From: Gigantopelta aegis
Taxonomy: Eukaryota; Mollusca; Gastropoda; Neomphalida; Peltospiridae
Direction: 5' to 3'
Assembly: GCF_016097555.1 (NCBI RefSeq)
Contig: NC_054701.1
Coordinates: forward strand, 5,471,890 to 5,535,889
DNA length: 64,000 bases
Of this stretch, positions 13,001 through 21,322 are shown piece by piece (positions within the stretch are counted from its first letter, which is position 1; every line of letters starts with the position of its first letter). A program made the position numbers and the translations under genes. Under the pieces are notes generated by a model. It was given only the letters and a program-made list of their open reading frames with translations, was not told where the DNA came from and did not search any database.

Positions 13001-15627
13001 CAAACCTATTGCCACCACATAGGCTACCCTTACTGATTACAAAGGCTTGTTTATATGCAGCATCCCACAGACAGGATAGTACATACCACAGCCTTTGATA
13101 CACCAGCTGTGGAGCACTAGCAACTGCGATAAATTATCTCAAGAGTCAGAGAACAAACCTATTGTCACCACATAGGCTACCCTTACTGATTACAACAAGG
13201 GCTCTTTTATGAACACTTTTCAACAGACAGGTTAGCCTGGGACCTGATTAATTAAACTCCTTCAACTTTGCGTTCTTGCAGTGCAGTACAAAAAGATATA
13301 TACAGATGATGCAATGTTGGTTACGAAAGCATATGAGGGCTTGGTGAATTAAGTCCCAGTTATGCAGAAATGGTTGTGAAATAACCCAACAAGTCATCTA
13401 ATTAGTCACAGTCTGCTCACTGGACAACCTAACTAGACTCATGTGTCAAAAATGGGCCTCTGTGGCATCGTGGTTAAGCCATTGAACATAAGGCTGGTAG
13501 GTACTGGGTTCGTGGCCCGGTTCCAGCTCCTACCCAAAGCGAGTTTTAACGACTTAGTGGGTAGATGTAAGGCAACTACACCCTCTTCTTTCTCACTAAC
13601 CACTAACCCACTGTCCTGGACAGACAGGCCAGATAGCTCTAGGTGTGTGTCCAGGATAGCATGCTTGAACCGTACTTGGATATAAGCACAAAAATGAAAC
13701 GAAAACAAATTTGTCAAATAAAAACATTTTTTAACCAATTCATTAATAGAATAATGCTTGAAAATTTAATTTTAAAAAATAAAATAAAAAATAGTTGAGA
13801 AGTTAAATAATAAATTAGGATGTCAATCTGTTTGGTGATATAAGATATGAACTGTTTTGTCTCTGTAACAAAGGATGTAGACTCAAGTATTGAAAGAGGC
13901 TGTCACTAACCAGTTGCTGAACGTCACTATTAAACAAGCTGGTAGACGACTGGGTGATGGTCAGTGTGATATCACAGTCATTGATGTAGAAGTTGTCAAA
14001 CTGAAGCCGCAGCGATGAATAGCCCATGTCGGACACCGGACTGAACTGTATGGTACAGTTCTGGGCCGCTGCGGCACTGTTTGTTGGCGTTTTCTTGCCA
14101 ATGATGACCATACTCTTCTGGTCCTCCACAAACACTTGGTGCACCGACTTCAACAAACACACCTTCTTGTCATCCATTCCATCTGCAAGAACCGAGCAAA
14201 CGCAAATCACAGTTAATGAGAAAAATGTACAACTCGGTGAGAAAAATGTACAACTCGGTGAGAAAAATGTACAACTGTGAGAAAAATGTACAACTCACTT
14301 GTGACAAATAGGTAATTACAATGATTTACACAAAAATGAGAACAAGAATTCTATATGGCATGTTGTTAAAGAGACATTCCTAACTCTGTAGCTAATACAT
14401 AGGGCTCATTCTGCCCATTGACAAATCCAATTCCTACATTTTATAAGTGGCTACAACATATATCGTTGAATTTACGAAGCCTGTATTTCATGAACACTGT
14501 CATTTATAAGCAGAAAACCCCCAATCAGCTCAATGGATCCACGGAGGTAGTTCGATCATGCTACGCAAGCACCTCAGACGAGCTCTCAACCAACTACGCT
14601 AAATCCTACCCACTGATCCTAGTTAATACAATGTGTAAAATAGTGTCGGCAATTACAACTTTTAGCATTTAATAACACATTCATTATAATGCCTAGCTTA
14701 AGTTATCACTTTTATTAAATCCAATGTATTTCTGGTCATCTTCATGTTTGTAGTACCAAATATTGTCATGTTTTAGTCGACTTTTGTCGATAGGCTGGCC
14801 CCTTAATATCTGGCACAAAAAGATTGGCAGCTGACATGATGTATACATTTTTACAATTCAATTTATTACAAATCAGATAAAAATAGTATCAAGTACTTTT
14901 CATGAGAAATACAAGTGCCTTGTAACATTGTTTCTCACAGTCTGTTCACACTTGTAAGTCCTATTGGAATTTTCTGATGTATTTGGAATTTGCCAATTGT
15001 TAACTGGTTTTGTACCATCTTTTCATTAGTTATTGATGATCATGACATTTTGTTACGCCAAACAATTATTTTCCTTTTAATAAAATGTTTTACAAAGCAC
15101 AAATCTATTTTATGGTAATACATGTATGAATTTACATGTTAAAAAATAATTTTAGTTTGGCAAACATGTGGTTGTAGTCAATTTTCATAGTGACCATATT
15201 ATCAATGATATAATGATTTTAATTCTGGAAAATCAAAAGCAAATGTTGAGGATTTAAACCAGGCGAAGTCTGGTGACACAAAGTCTCCATTCTGTCCATA
15301 TCATGATCACTGCAAGAACATGTCACAGACTTATACACTGAGGAGAGGAGGTGGTGACAGTTGCATATACATCCCCCCAAATTACCAATGGTCCACATTT
15401 TTTCTAGCAAATTTAGATATTGATACATAAACAGGTGGGTTTTTTTTAGCAACTGTTAGTCCTATCACAGGAATTTGCACCCCCACCTCCAATTAAACAC
15501 CCTGTGTACGGGCCTATGTGATCATCAGATTTCCACACTTACATGACGGCACACCCGTCCACACGTCTGTGACAACTGAATGCAGCAGGTAGACCAATGT
15601 TACGCAGGTGTTGTAGAGTTTCGTCAT
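3697..15627 (-). CDS. Gene A: type I membrane protein with a CUB-like ectodomain (5 exons, 366 aa)
   Basis: The coding exons are 15627-15543, 14182-13911, 11102-10970, 7604-7353 and 4055-3697. All introns are GT-AG, the phases 1-0-1-1 match at every junction, and the total of 1101 nt closes on a TGA. Residues 1 to about 22 form a signal peptide with a hydrophobic core around CVTLVYLL. Residues 30-163 form a CUB-like domain with four cysteines (37, 71, 98, 124) in CUB spacing and a sequon at N70. The transmembrane helix spans about 173-195, followed by the basic stop KYTRMK. The tail (196-366) holds His/Ser-rich stretches, a PPSY motif at 339-342 (a WW-domain ligand, Nedd4 type) and YMNV at 360-363 (a YxNx Grb2-SH2 type site) close to the C-terminus. 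The likely role is a cell-surface receptor or adaptor; the ligand is unknown. No gene name is recognised. The same exon plan recurs in gene B. Confidence 0.85.
4116..4325 (-). mobile_element. SINE fragment in intron 4 of gene A
   Basis: It shows gtttgttttgtttaac, catcggctattggatgtc, cccgctacatttttccatta, agatctttgatatgcac and gacaggatagcacatacc in order. This is the tail half of the common SINE in reverse orientation. It starts about 60 bp into the intron after the acceptor side of exon 5. The tRNA-like head is absent. Confidence 0.85.
4625..7320. repeat. 85-bp minisatellite, about 30 copies, within gene A intron 4
   Basis: The unit begins taacaatcattatcataacc and continues with Cat/Acc triplets (ccaccaccatcatcat, aaccatgataacc). 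Most copies are exactly 85 bp. Some lack taacaatc..., and others carry tandem changes of the catcat or accatt blocks. It fills most of the 3.3-kb intron and stops about 30 bp from the exon 4 donor. The frames it opens on either strand are products of the repeat, not genes. Confidence 0.95.
7353..7604 (-). CDS. Gene A exon 4 (transmembrane helix and juxtamembrane tail)
   Basis: The acceptor is TTATTTAAAG|AT and the donor CATCCAG|GTAACG. Phase is 1 in and 1 out. It encodes a short stalk (DGPPQTGPS), a 23-residue hydrophobic helix and a basic region KYTRMKSAVLRERRAER, fitting type I topology with the tail inside. The donor is only about 30 bp from the end of the 85-bp minisatellite. Confidence 0.85.
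8347..8354. promoter_or_regulatory. Perfect CRE palindrome TGACGTCA
   Basis: A consensus cAMP-response element in intron 3 of gene A, followed 6 bp later by a half site (tgacgtcc). Whether CREB binds is inference; such octamers also arise by chance at about this scale. Confidence 0.3.
8497..8915. mobile_element. TTAA-flanked MITE, short version
   Basis: It is flanked by TTAA at 8497-8500 and 8912-8915. The left terminus agggacacaccctagttt and the right terminus aactagggtatgtcccttt are inverted copies. The first 51 bp are duplicated (a second terminus starts at 8548). There is no coding capacity. TTAA target duplications with a CCCTAG-type terminus suggest mobilisation by a piggyBac-type transposase (inference). 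It shares termini and interior with 17326-18122. Confidence 0.85.
8929..9224. repeat. 98-bp unit repeated three times
   Basis: The unit begins actaaataatagtaataatc and contains gtcacctaaagagggag and gtggagtggagtcag. The three copies look identical, so the expansion is recent. It lies in intron 3 of gene A. Confidence 0.95.
10213..10396. repeat. 89-bp tandem duplication
   Basis: The two near-identical copies contain ggtgtgtccaggcgcttg and gagggtgggagctaaac, differing by one base (actcacta against actaacta). They lie in intron 3 of gene A. Confidence 0.9.
10753..10877. mobile_element. 125-bp palindromic element beside exon 3
   Basis: The left arm cgttattttttgc ... gtcacaaatt ... tataaaatcgc and the right arm gcaattttatac ... 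gtcacaaatt-complement ... gcaaaaaataacg pair over about 55 bp around a loop gtagtgtagcg. A second, half-length relative lies at about 10530-10605, and the segment 10140-10210 resembles 10615-10700. This points to an older duplicated cluster of the same MITE. It ends about 90 bp from the donor of gene A exon 3. Confidence 0.8.
10970..11102 (-). CDS. Gene A exon 3 (second half of CUB-like domain)
   Basis: The acceptor is TTTGTTGCAG|GTG and the donor TCGG|GTAAAC. Phase is 0 in and 1 out, 133 nt. It carries the fourth cysteine (VKLSC) and ends in a strand YNFRVNVSLS, a typical CUB finish. Gene B exon 43071-42942 is its counterpart, with 130 nt, the same phases and the ending YKFSIMVTT. Confidence 0.85.
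11282..12310. mobile_element. TA-flanked element with about 90-bp inverted termini
   Basis: The left end aggttgacgacagtcac, continuing through ttgttttggcttcgtac, reappears inverted at the right end (gtacaaagccaaaacaa ... gtgactgtcgtcgacct). TA stands outside both ends (11280-11281, 12311-12312). Inside, gacaagta/gtccaa-rich blocks form a second, weaker inverted pair. There is no transposase frame, so it is a non-autonomous TA-target (mariner-like) element by inference. It is located in intron 2 of gene A. Confidence 0.75.
12410..12964. mobile_element. 555-bp foldback (near full-length palindrome) element
   Basis: The arms of about 250 bp pair along their length: aagtccaaacc / ggttcagactt at the ends, ttgttaacaact, aaattactct, acattacagtgaca, gctgagatcgcat and aatactgttcaag each have inverted partners. 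TA flanks both ends. The unoccupied version of the same site occurs at 13110-13135 (gagcactagcaactg), which proves the boundaries and the TA duplication. Confidence 0.85.
12967..13196. repeat. Direct duplication of about 153 bp including a SINE fragment
   Basis: The sequence gcaactgc(a/g)a ... ctcaagagtcagagaacaaac ... cacataggctacccttac occurs at 12967-13042 and again at 13119-13196. Between them is a reverse-oriented SINE piece (tttatatgcagcatcccaca ... cctttgatacacc). A further decayed piece of the same SINE lies at about 12330-12409 on the other side of the foldback element. Confidence 0.8.
13439..13690 (+). mobile_element. tRNA-derived SINE, second family
   Basis: It has a tRNA-like head with an A-box-like gtggttaagcc and a B-box-like ggttcgtggcc, then aggctggtaggtactgg, ctcactaaccactaaccc, actgtcctggacagac and the tail ggatataagcac. 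Other members are at 36545-36800 and 47815-48020 (reverse) and 62510-62715 (forward). It lies in intron 2 of gene A, 220 bp from exon 2. Confidence 0.85.
13911..14182 (-). CDS. Gene A exon 2 (first half of CUB-like domain)
   Basis: The acceptor is TTCTTGCAG|AT and the donor CTG|GTTAGTG. Phase is 1 in and 0 out, giving 90 full codons. The exon carries cysteines 37, 71 and 98 and the CUB-type hydrophobic strand LRLQFDNFYINDCDITLTI. The frame stays open past the donor, so the end rests on the donor and on phase agreement with exon 3. Confidence 0.85.
14217..14298. repeat. 21-bp repeat, four copies
   Basis: The unit gagaaaaatgtacaactcggt is repeated just upstream (on the minus strand) of the acceptor of gene A exon 2, about 35 bp from the splice site, where the branch point would be expected. 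Confidence 0.9.
15543..15627 (-). CDS. Gene A exon 1 (signal peptide)
   Basis: The ATG at 15627-15625 has G at -3. The exon encodes 28 residues with a hydrophobic core and ends T|GTAAGTGT, a near-consensus donor, in phase 1. An earlier ATG on the same strand (15658) is out of frame and would overlap the start as a small upstream frame. Protein length and the closing phases favour 15627. Confidence 0.8.
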
Positions 15628-16334
15628 GTCCTCCGCTCAGTGCTTTACTTCTTACCATCTGTACAATAGTGTGGCCTCACTCTGGAACTTTGCATGATTA
15701 AACGTGCTAATTAGAGCCTACAGAAAAAATTGAAGTCGGGTTATAAAACAACTGTAACTAACAGGGTAGTCATAACCTGAAAAAAAACCCCAAAACAAAC
15801 AGAATGACCAGATTCACAGTATTGTTTCTCATTGAATCACAGAAACTTTCCACCAAATTTAGTTATATTTAAAGTTTGTTTTGTTTAACTGGTACAAAAT
15901 GTAATCACACCAACAATTTGCTGGGGAAAATGGGTGGAAGTTATGTCAAAAGATGGATTTGCCCATAGATATACCAAAACAATAATTACTTGGTAGAGGG
16001 CTAATCCTAAGTGCTGAAACAGTCAAAAGTCTTGCCAACTGATGATGACAGAAAAAAATCACATTTTTTACAAGTTCAGGAAAGATAAGAAATTTCTTCC
16101 TACTCCTAGGCCGAATTCTCTGCTGTTCGAGAACTAGAGGGACATTTGGACGGTTATAATTGCTCTTTGTCATCAGAGACAACTCTGAAAATGGAGGATT
16201 TTTGTCAGCTCGAGTGTCCTCTAGCTATGTCCTGTTTATGTATAAATAAACAAGCATTCTGAGAGTACTGCTAAAGCAAAACATGTCCAGGGCTAATGGG
16301 CCCAACAAATGTTCGTATCTCCCTAAGTTTAATA

Positions 16335-16610
16335 AAAATTTGTTTTGTTTAATGATACTGCTAGAGCACATTGATTTATTAATCATCAGCTACTGGATGT
16401 CAAACATATGCCATATAGTAATTTCGATATATAGTCTTAGAAAGGAAACCTGCTAAATTTTTCCATTAGTAGCAAGGGATCTTTTATATGCACCACCCCA
16501 GACATGATAGCACATACCACGACCTTTGATATAGCAGTCACGGTGCAGTGGTTGAAATGAGAAATAGCCCAATGGGCCAACAGGGATTGACCCTAAGTTC
16601 AAAGTACATA
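16335..16610 (-). mobile_element. SINE, reverse orientation
   Basis: It runs from tttgttttgtttaatgatac through the core (agcaagggatcttttatatg, gatagcacataccacg) into gaaatagcccaatgggcc and a decayed head. It lies about 700 bp upstream of the gene A start. A segment at 16255-16330 and 16620-16700 resembles intron 3 sequence near 7615-7760 (caagcattctgagag..., gtccag..., cttgatctgtaa). Confidence 0.85.
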
Positions 16611-17325
16611 TTTATGTAAAAAAATTAGAAATCCCCATGAAAGTTAAACTTGATCTGTAACAGTACATGATAAAATTATAAAGAAAATTTACACAAAAAT
16701 GTCCAGAAAACTAATTTTTGTATCTTCTAAGTTGAAGGATGCATTTGACTTGTAGAAACCAATTTAAAATGGAGGAAGAAGAATTAACACCTGTCACATG
16801 ACCTCACATGTGCCAGAACAAAATGGCCAAATCATATAATTTTTATGATTTTCATGTCCCCTTTCGTTAAATTATTTTTCATTTATTATATTCGATTTGC
16901 AAAAGGTATTCTGCATTTTTGTGCCGCTAATGTATAGCCCATTCAGAACTGTAAATAATTTTGAGTATAAATTGGTTTAATTAACAATCAGTTCATTACA
17001 AAACTGATATTTTACAAACTATTCACTGGTATGAACATATTGCCTATCTTTAATGGCGTTAAGTATTGTTAGCGAAAAGAGTGAACTGACTGTACAACAA
17101 AGTAAATTTTTCTTTTTAAAAATTATTAATCAAAGACTCATTTGAAGTGTTCACCCACTGTGCATACATATGTATTTTAAAAACATATTTTATTATCTAG
17201 CGGCTTTAAAAATCTAAACGTATATATGCCTGAACACAGTTAAAAACCAACATTCTTTTTATTTACTTGTGTTTACTAGAAAGGATTCGGATTACATCCA
17301 TGTTGTTGATCGGTATATATTTTAT

Positions 17326-18122
17326 TTAAAGCCGCACACCCTAGTTCCATCCAGCAAAAATAAATTATAATTTGGTTAATCTACAAACCTGTAACACACT
17401 TAGATCACATTTTATCAAATGGGGTGAAAAAGCAGGTTTTATATCGATAAATACCATGGGAATCCCCATTTCCCAGTTGCTTGAAATAATTTTGAAAGTT
17501 AGTATTCTGATGTCACCGGTAGATGTCGCTCGAAGCACAACAATGCCTACATCACGACAAATTTCACAGACTTGGGGTGCGTTCGTTTCACCTCTCCTGG
17601 ACATGTTCCAACTGTTCTGTCCTGGTTGTATCCCCTCTCCAGATATCGTAAGACATAGCAAAATTATTGGTTTTACAGGTTTGTAACGTTTTGTATTGAG
17701 ACACTTACTTGTCTGAACTTTATTGTTACTGAAAATGTTCACGAACTGTGAAGAAAAATCTCACAAATGAACAACAACAAATCGGATGTCGATTGCGCTA
17801 ACCGTGCACGAGAAAACAAACCGAACCAAAATAATAACGGTCACGTGATATACCAACGTCTGTGACATTAAAAATAGATTGGACCTCGCTTGCTTAACGG
17901 TTTTTTCTCGACAACAAGTTTTGTGAAAAAATGCAAAAAATGCATTTCGTGGTTTTACAAACATCAGGATTACCAAAAAGCACTTCAGGTGAATGGAAAT
18001 GTGTATTCTAAATAATAAAATGTAAGTAAAGTGCAATTTTATTTGTGAAAAATGGGGTTTAATAGCGAAAAACAACGCCGTAATGGTTAACAAATAAACG
18101 TAACTAGGGTGTGTCCCTTTAA
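17326..18122. mobile_element. TTAA-flanked MITE, long version (789 bp)
   Basis: It is flanked by TTAA at 17326-17329 and 18119-18122. The termini agccgcacaccctagttcc and aactagggtgtgtccct are inverted. The interior shares ctacaaacctgtaacacac and aatgcattt..., aaaacatcaggat..., aagtaaagt blocks with the short copy at 8497-8915. It carries an additional 300-bp centre, including gcgttcgtttcacctctcc, that the short copy lacks. The two opposite frames of about 100-125 codons here do not resemble a transposase. Confidence 0.85.
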
Positions 18123-19122
18123 TATATTGTAACTTAAAAATATAAAATATTCTTTCAATAAGTATTAAGTATCATTATCATACTCATGTTTATGTTGTTA
18201 TCGAATGCAGTTTGGGATGTTGATATTATGATTATGATATTATCACAACAGTTACACACACTACGTGACTAGACTACAGTCTTAGAGTCTACAGAAAAAA
18301 AAAAATCTTGACAGCACTACTTTTAAATAATTCTTTGGTTAAATAATAAATATATAGGTGGTAGGCAAAAATACAGCGTTTTTGTTACTGAGAGCGATTA
18401 AAACTGTCCAAACGTCAGTCTAGCTCTCGAACACAGTTCAGAACAGCAAACTACTCGGGCTACTCGCTTGGACTCAGTGGAATCGACCACCTAGCCCTTT
18501 AAATGACTCGACGTGATATTAACTCAAGAGAACGATCATAAACATTACGCCGAGGTGACCTTAATACTTCACCTGATATCCCACTGCTGATATACCTCAA
18601 CTCAAAGCACTGATTTGCCGTGAAAACATAATTTACACGAGAGTCAGGTTCAGGAAAACTAATTTTGTAAACATGTAAAACACGCCACCTGTTACTGAGA
18701 AAAGGGGAATAATTCTAATTTCCGTTTTTTAAATTACAATTTTAGGAGGTTCCATTGTGCCAAATCAATTCCTACTGCCGATAAAGTTAACGTCGCTAAT
18801 AAAATTAATATAATCAGCGTTATCAGCAGAATGTGTGGCATGTTATTTTTAATCTATCTGCAAGAAAATGGGAAAGGGATCATAAAAGGAAATTTACCCA
18901 GGAAAACTAGTCACATGAAAAGTTTGTTTTTGTGTTATTTCACTTATTCCTACCCCACCCCCATTTTTGTTTTGTTTTTGTTATGTTAATCAAACTTAGG
19001 TTTTGCCAAAAAAAAAATAACTTTCATTTTGGGATACCCTACACTGGTTTCAACTTCTAGTGTATACTGCATGACAACTGTATACTAACTAGGGTAGTAG
19101 TATAAGGGCCTGTCGAGTGTCA

Positions 19123-19167
19123 TGACCTACTTTCCGTGACCTTGACCTACTGACCAGGCTTTGACCT
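19123..19167 (-). promoter_or_regulatory. Cluster of four AGGTCA half-sites
   Basis: TGACCT occurs on the plus strand at 19123, 19137, 19143 and 19162, so AGGTCA occurs four times on the minus strand in 45 bp. The middle pair is a DR0, and TCAAGGTCA (an FTZ-F1/SF-1 or ERR type monomer site) is present. Binding by nuclear receptors is inference. It lies about 3.5 kb upstream of the gene A start and directly before a SINE. Confidence 0.35.
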
Positions 19168-19189
19168 ACTTAGTCCCGCTTGGCCTGAA

Positions 19190-19380
19190 TCCTCCTCGGC
19201 TCAGACCGTGAACTCAGTGCTCGCTTGAGGTGTTTGCGTCACAGCATCGAATCACCTCTGTGGATCCATTCAACTGATTGGGGTTTTTCTCGTTCCAACC
19301 AGTGCACCACAACTGGGCAACGGCCGCGATATGTGCTTTACTGTCTTTGGGATGGTGTACAATAGAATGTCCCTTGGGAA
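19190..19380 (+). mobile_element. tRNA-derived SINE, 5' part
   Basis: The head shows ctcagtgctcgcttgaggtg and the B-box-like gcatcgaatc, then cctctgtggatccattc, gattggggtttttctcgttc and aaccagtgcaccacaactgg. It is truncated in the core, after which a T/A-rich run (19383-19465) follows. Confidence 0.8.
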
Positions 19381-19978
19381 AGTGTTTTCTATTAATTATT
19401 AATTTATTTATAGTTAATTTATTTATTTGTTTTTATTTATATATTTGCTTATTTAATTATTTATTATGTTACGATTTTTTGTTCAAGCAGCCTCCTTTTA
19501 CCATTGTACAATCAGCCTCTCTAACCTGCAGGGCGGGGCCTGTATAGGTGGTTTGTTTTGAAATTTAACATTTCATGTACGAAGTTTAAACAGCAGTTTA
19601 ATTAACTTATATTAGATTTTAAGGTACATACATATATATTCACACTCCTATATATTGCCCCATATAAGGACATTTACGCTTTAAAAATGTACCATGTATA
19701 CAGAGAAGATTTGATTACAACTAGTTTTAGCATGCCTTTCTAGATAGCTTTTATGTCACTGATAAAGATGTGATAAACTAACCATGCAATATCACTGCTA
19801 CAGTAGTAAAAACAAAACAAAGTTGTTGGGTTTTGGGGGTTTTAAAAATTTATTTCTAAATTACAATCACTGGTCTACTGACACATATATAAAATGGACA
19901 CACATTGGGTTACATCGATCCAGGAACGATACTGATTTAATTTAGAATTAATCTGTGGTTTCACATATCTTTTAGGAT

Positions 19979-21190
19979 TCACCGACTGTAGATTTGTTTT
20001 CGTGTTGGGGCCTTTGTCAAAGTAATGTATAGAAAGCGAGAGTACGTGTCTTTAAATAACTTCCATTGCAATGTCTCCATGTTTCTTTCGATAGCTTCTT
20101 GGGACATGCTTTTTACTTCGTAGCGTTTCCTTTTGCTTTCGAAATAGTTACGATTGATGTCGAATTCACGCTCGACCATCAGAGGTACGCCTTCGTTTTC
20201 CAGATCGAGCGACGGCTCTGCTTCATTTCCCTCCTCGCACCATTAAAATTGCAGATGTCACTGCAAGTCGCTTTCGTCTTTAAAGACCAGACTACACGTA
20301 TCGCAAGACTGCATCCTCTTGACTTTTTTCAGATAGGGTTTCTACCTCATCATCTTCTTCGTCGTCACTTTCGTAGGCGGGTATGCTTGGTAGTTTACAC
20401 TTGAATGCGTCCCTTTGCGTGATTTGCATGTAGAGCTCTTTCTCTGACGGTGGTTGCAACTCTTCGGAGACATTCGCCGTTACGTTTGGACTTTTATATC
20501 ATTCGGACGGTCCCGTCTCTAAACCATTAGGTCGAAGTCGCCAATGTTCGGGCGTGGTCGGTTTCAAATCCACCAAGAGATGTCCGTAGGGCCTGTGGGT
20601 AGCTTTCTCAAACCGTTGCATGAAATGAGTGTTTTCCAGATACAATCTGCCGTGACAACGTCAGAACTTGCTGCTTATCGATGGGGTTGTTGAACAGTGC
20701 CAAGTAATGGCAGTTTCTTCTCTGTGTCGGATCTTTGCTGTGATAGAAGTTATGGTTGATGGCAATCACTGATAGGTTTCTGTGGTGACTTCCTTCCGTG
20801 AACAGGTCGGTGATGCGAGAATCTTTATTGGCCATACACACCAAGTCGTTCAACACGATGAGATTTCTGACTAGGATCCGAATAATGATCCTTTTACAAA
20901 TTCTCAGGTATGCCTTGAACGAATTTCACTCGAATGGTTGCCCCAATGATGTTGTAGAGGGGTTACCATCGTTTGTAGAGCCAGATGATGCGTTGAGGCG
21001 GTGGGAAGATTTTACCATCCCTTAGCATTTTGTATACCAAAAATGTCTTTCCACACGAAGTGGGTCCCAACACGATCATGGTGAACGGATGTAACAATCT
21101 TAGGGGATGCTGCTGCTGCTGCTGCTGCTCCTGCTGCTGCTGCTGGGAAGGTTTATTTTCAGATTCCAAGAGGCCATGTTTATTTTGTAT
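19979..21190 (-). pseudogene. Broken A32-like (FtsK/HerA) packaging ATPase of a virus-like or Polinton-like element
   Basis: Read from 21190 leftwards. A Gln-rich N-terminus is encoded by a CAG run at about 21109-21145. A P-loop GPTSCGKT lies near 21065, then RIIWLYKRW; a Walker-B-like LIVLNDL near 20855; the conserved segment DSRITDLFTEGSHHRNLSV; and RRNCHYLALFNNP. The family motor packages DNA into capsids. It is inactive here. In-frame stops lie at 20963-20965 and 20894-20896. The frame shifts between 20894 and 20856 and again near 20640, and the start ATG (near 21178) is in another frame from the P-loop. The Walker B acidic residue reads N. Further left, a stop-interrupted zinc-finger-like CDTCSLVFKDESDL (about 20270-20310) and a Lys/Arg-rich frame (20179-19979) probably belong to the same element. 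No capsid or polymerase is seen nearby. Confidence 0.7.
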
Positions 21191-21287
21191 GTGTCAAGTT
21201 AGGTCGTGGGTCCAAACATTTTTGTTTTCGCAAATGTGACACTGATTCATGATCTTGTCTGTTCATATATTCAACGTGAAATGACGT

Positions 21288-21322
21288 TGTCTGTCATGTC
21301 ATGTCATGTCATGTCATGTCAT
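21288..21322. repeat. (TGTCA)n microsatellite
   Basis: About seven copies of a pentanucleotide directly upstream of the ATPase pseudogene. Confidence 0.85.

Noticed and set aside
17365..18093. Overlapping frames of 104-125 codons on both strands
   Set aside because: They lie inside the TTAA-flanked MITE and show no transposase motif.
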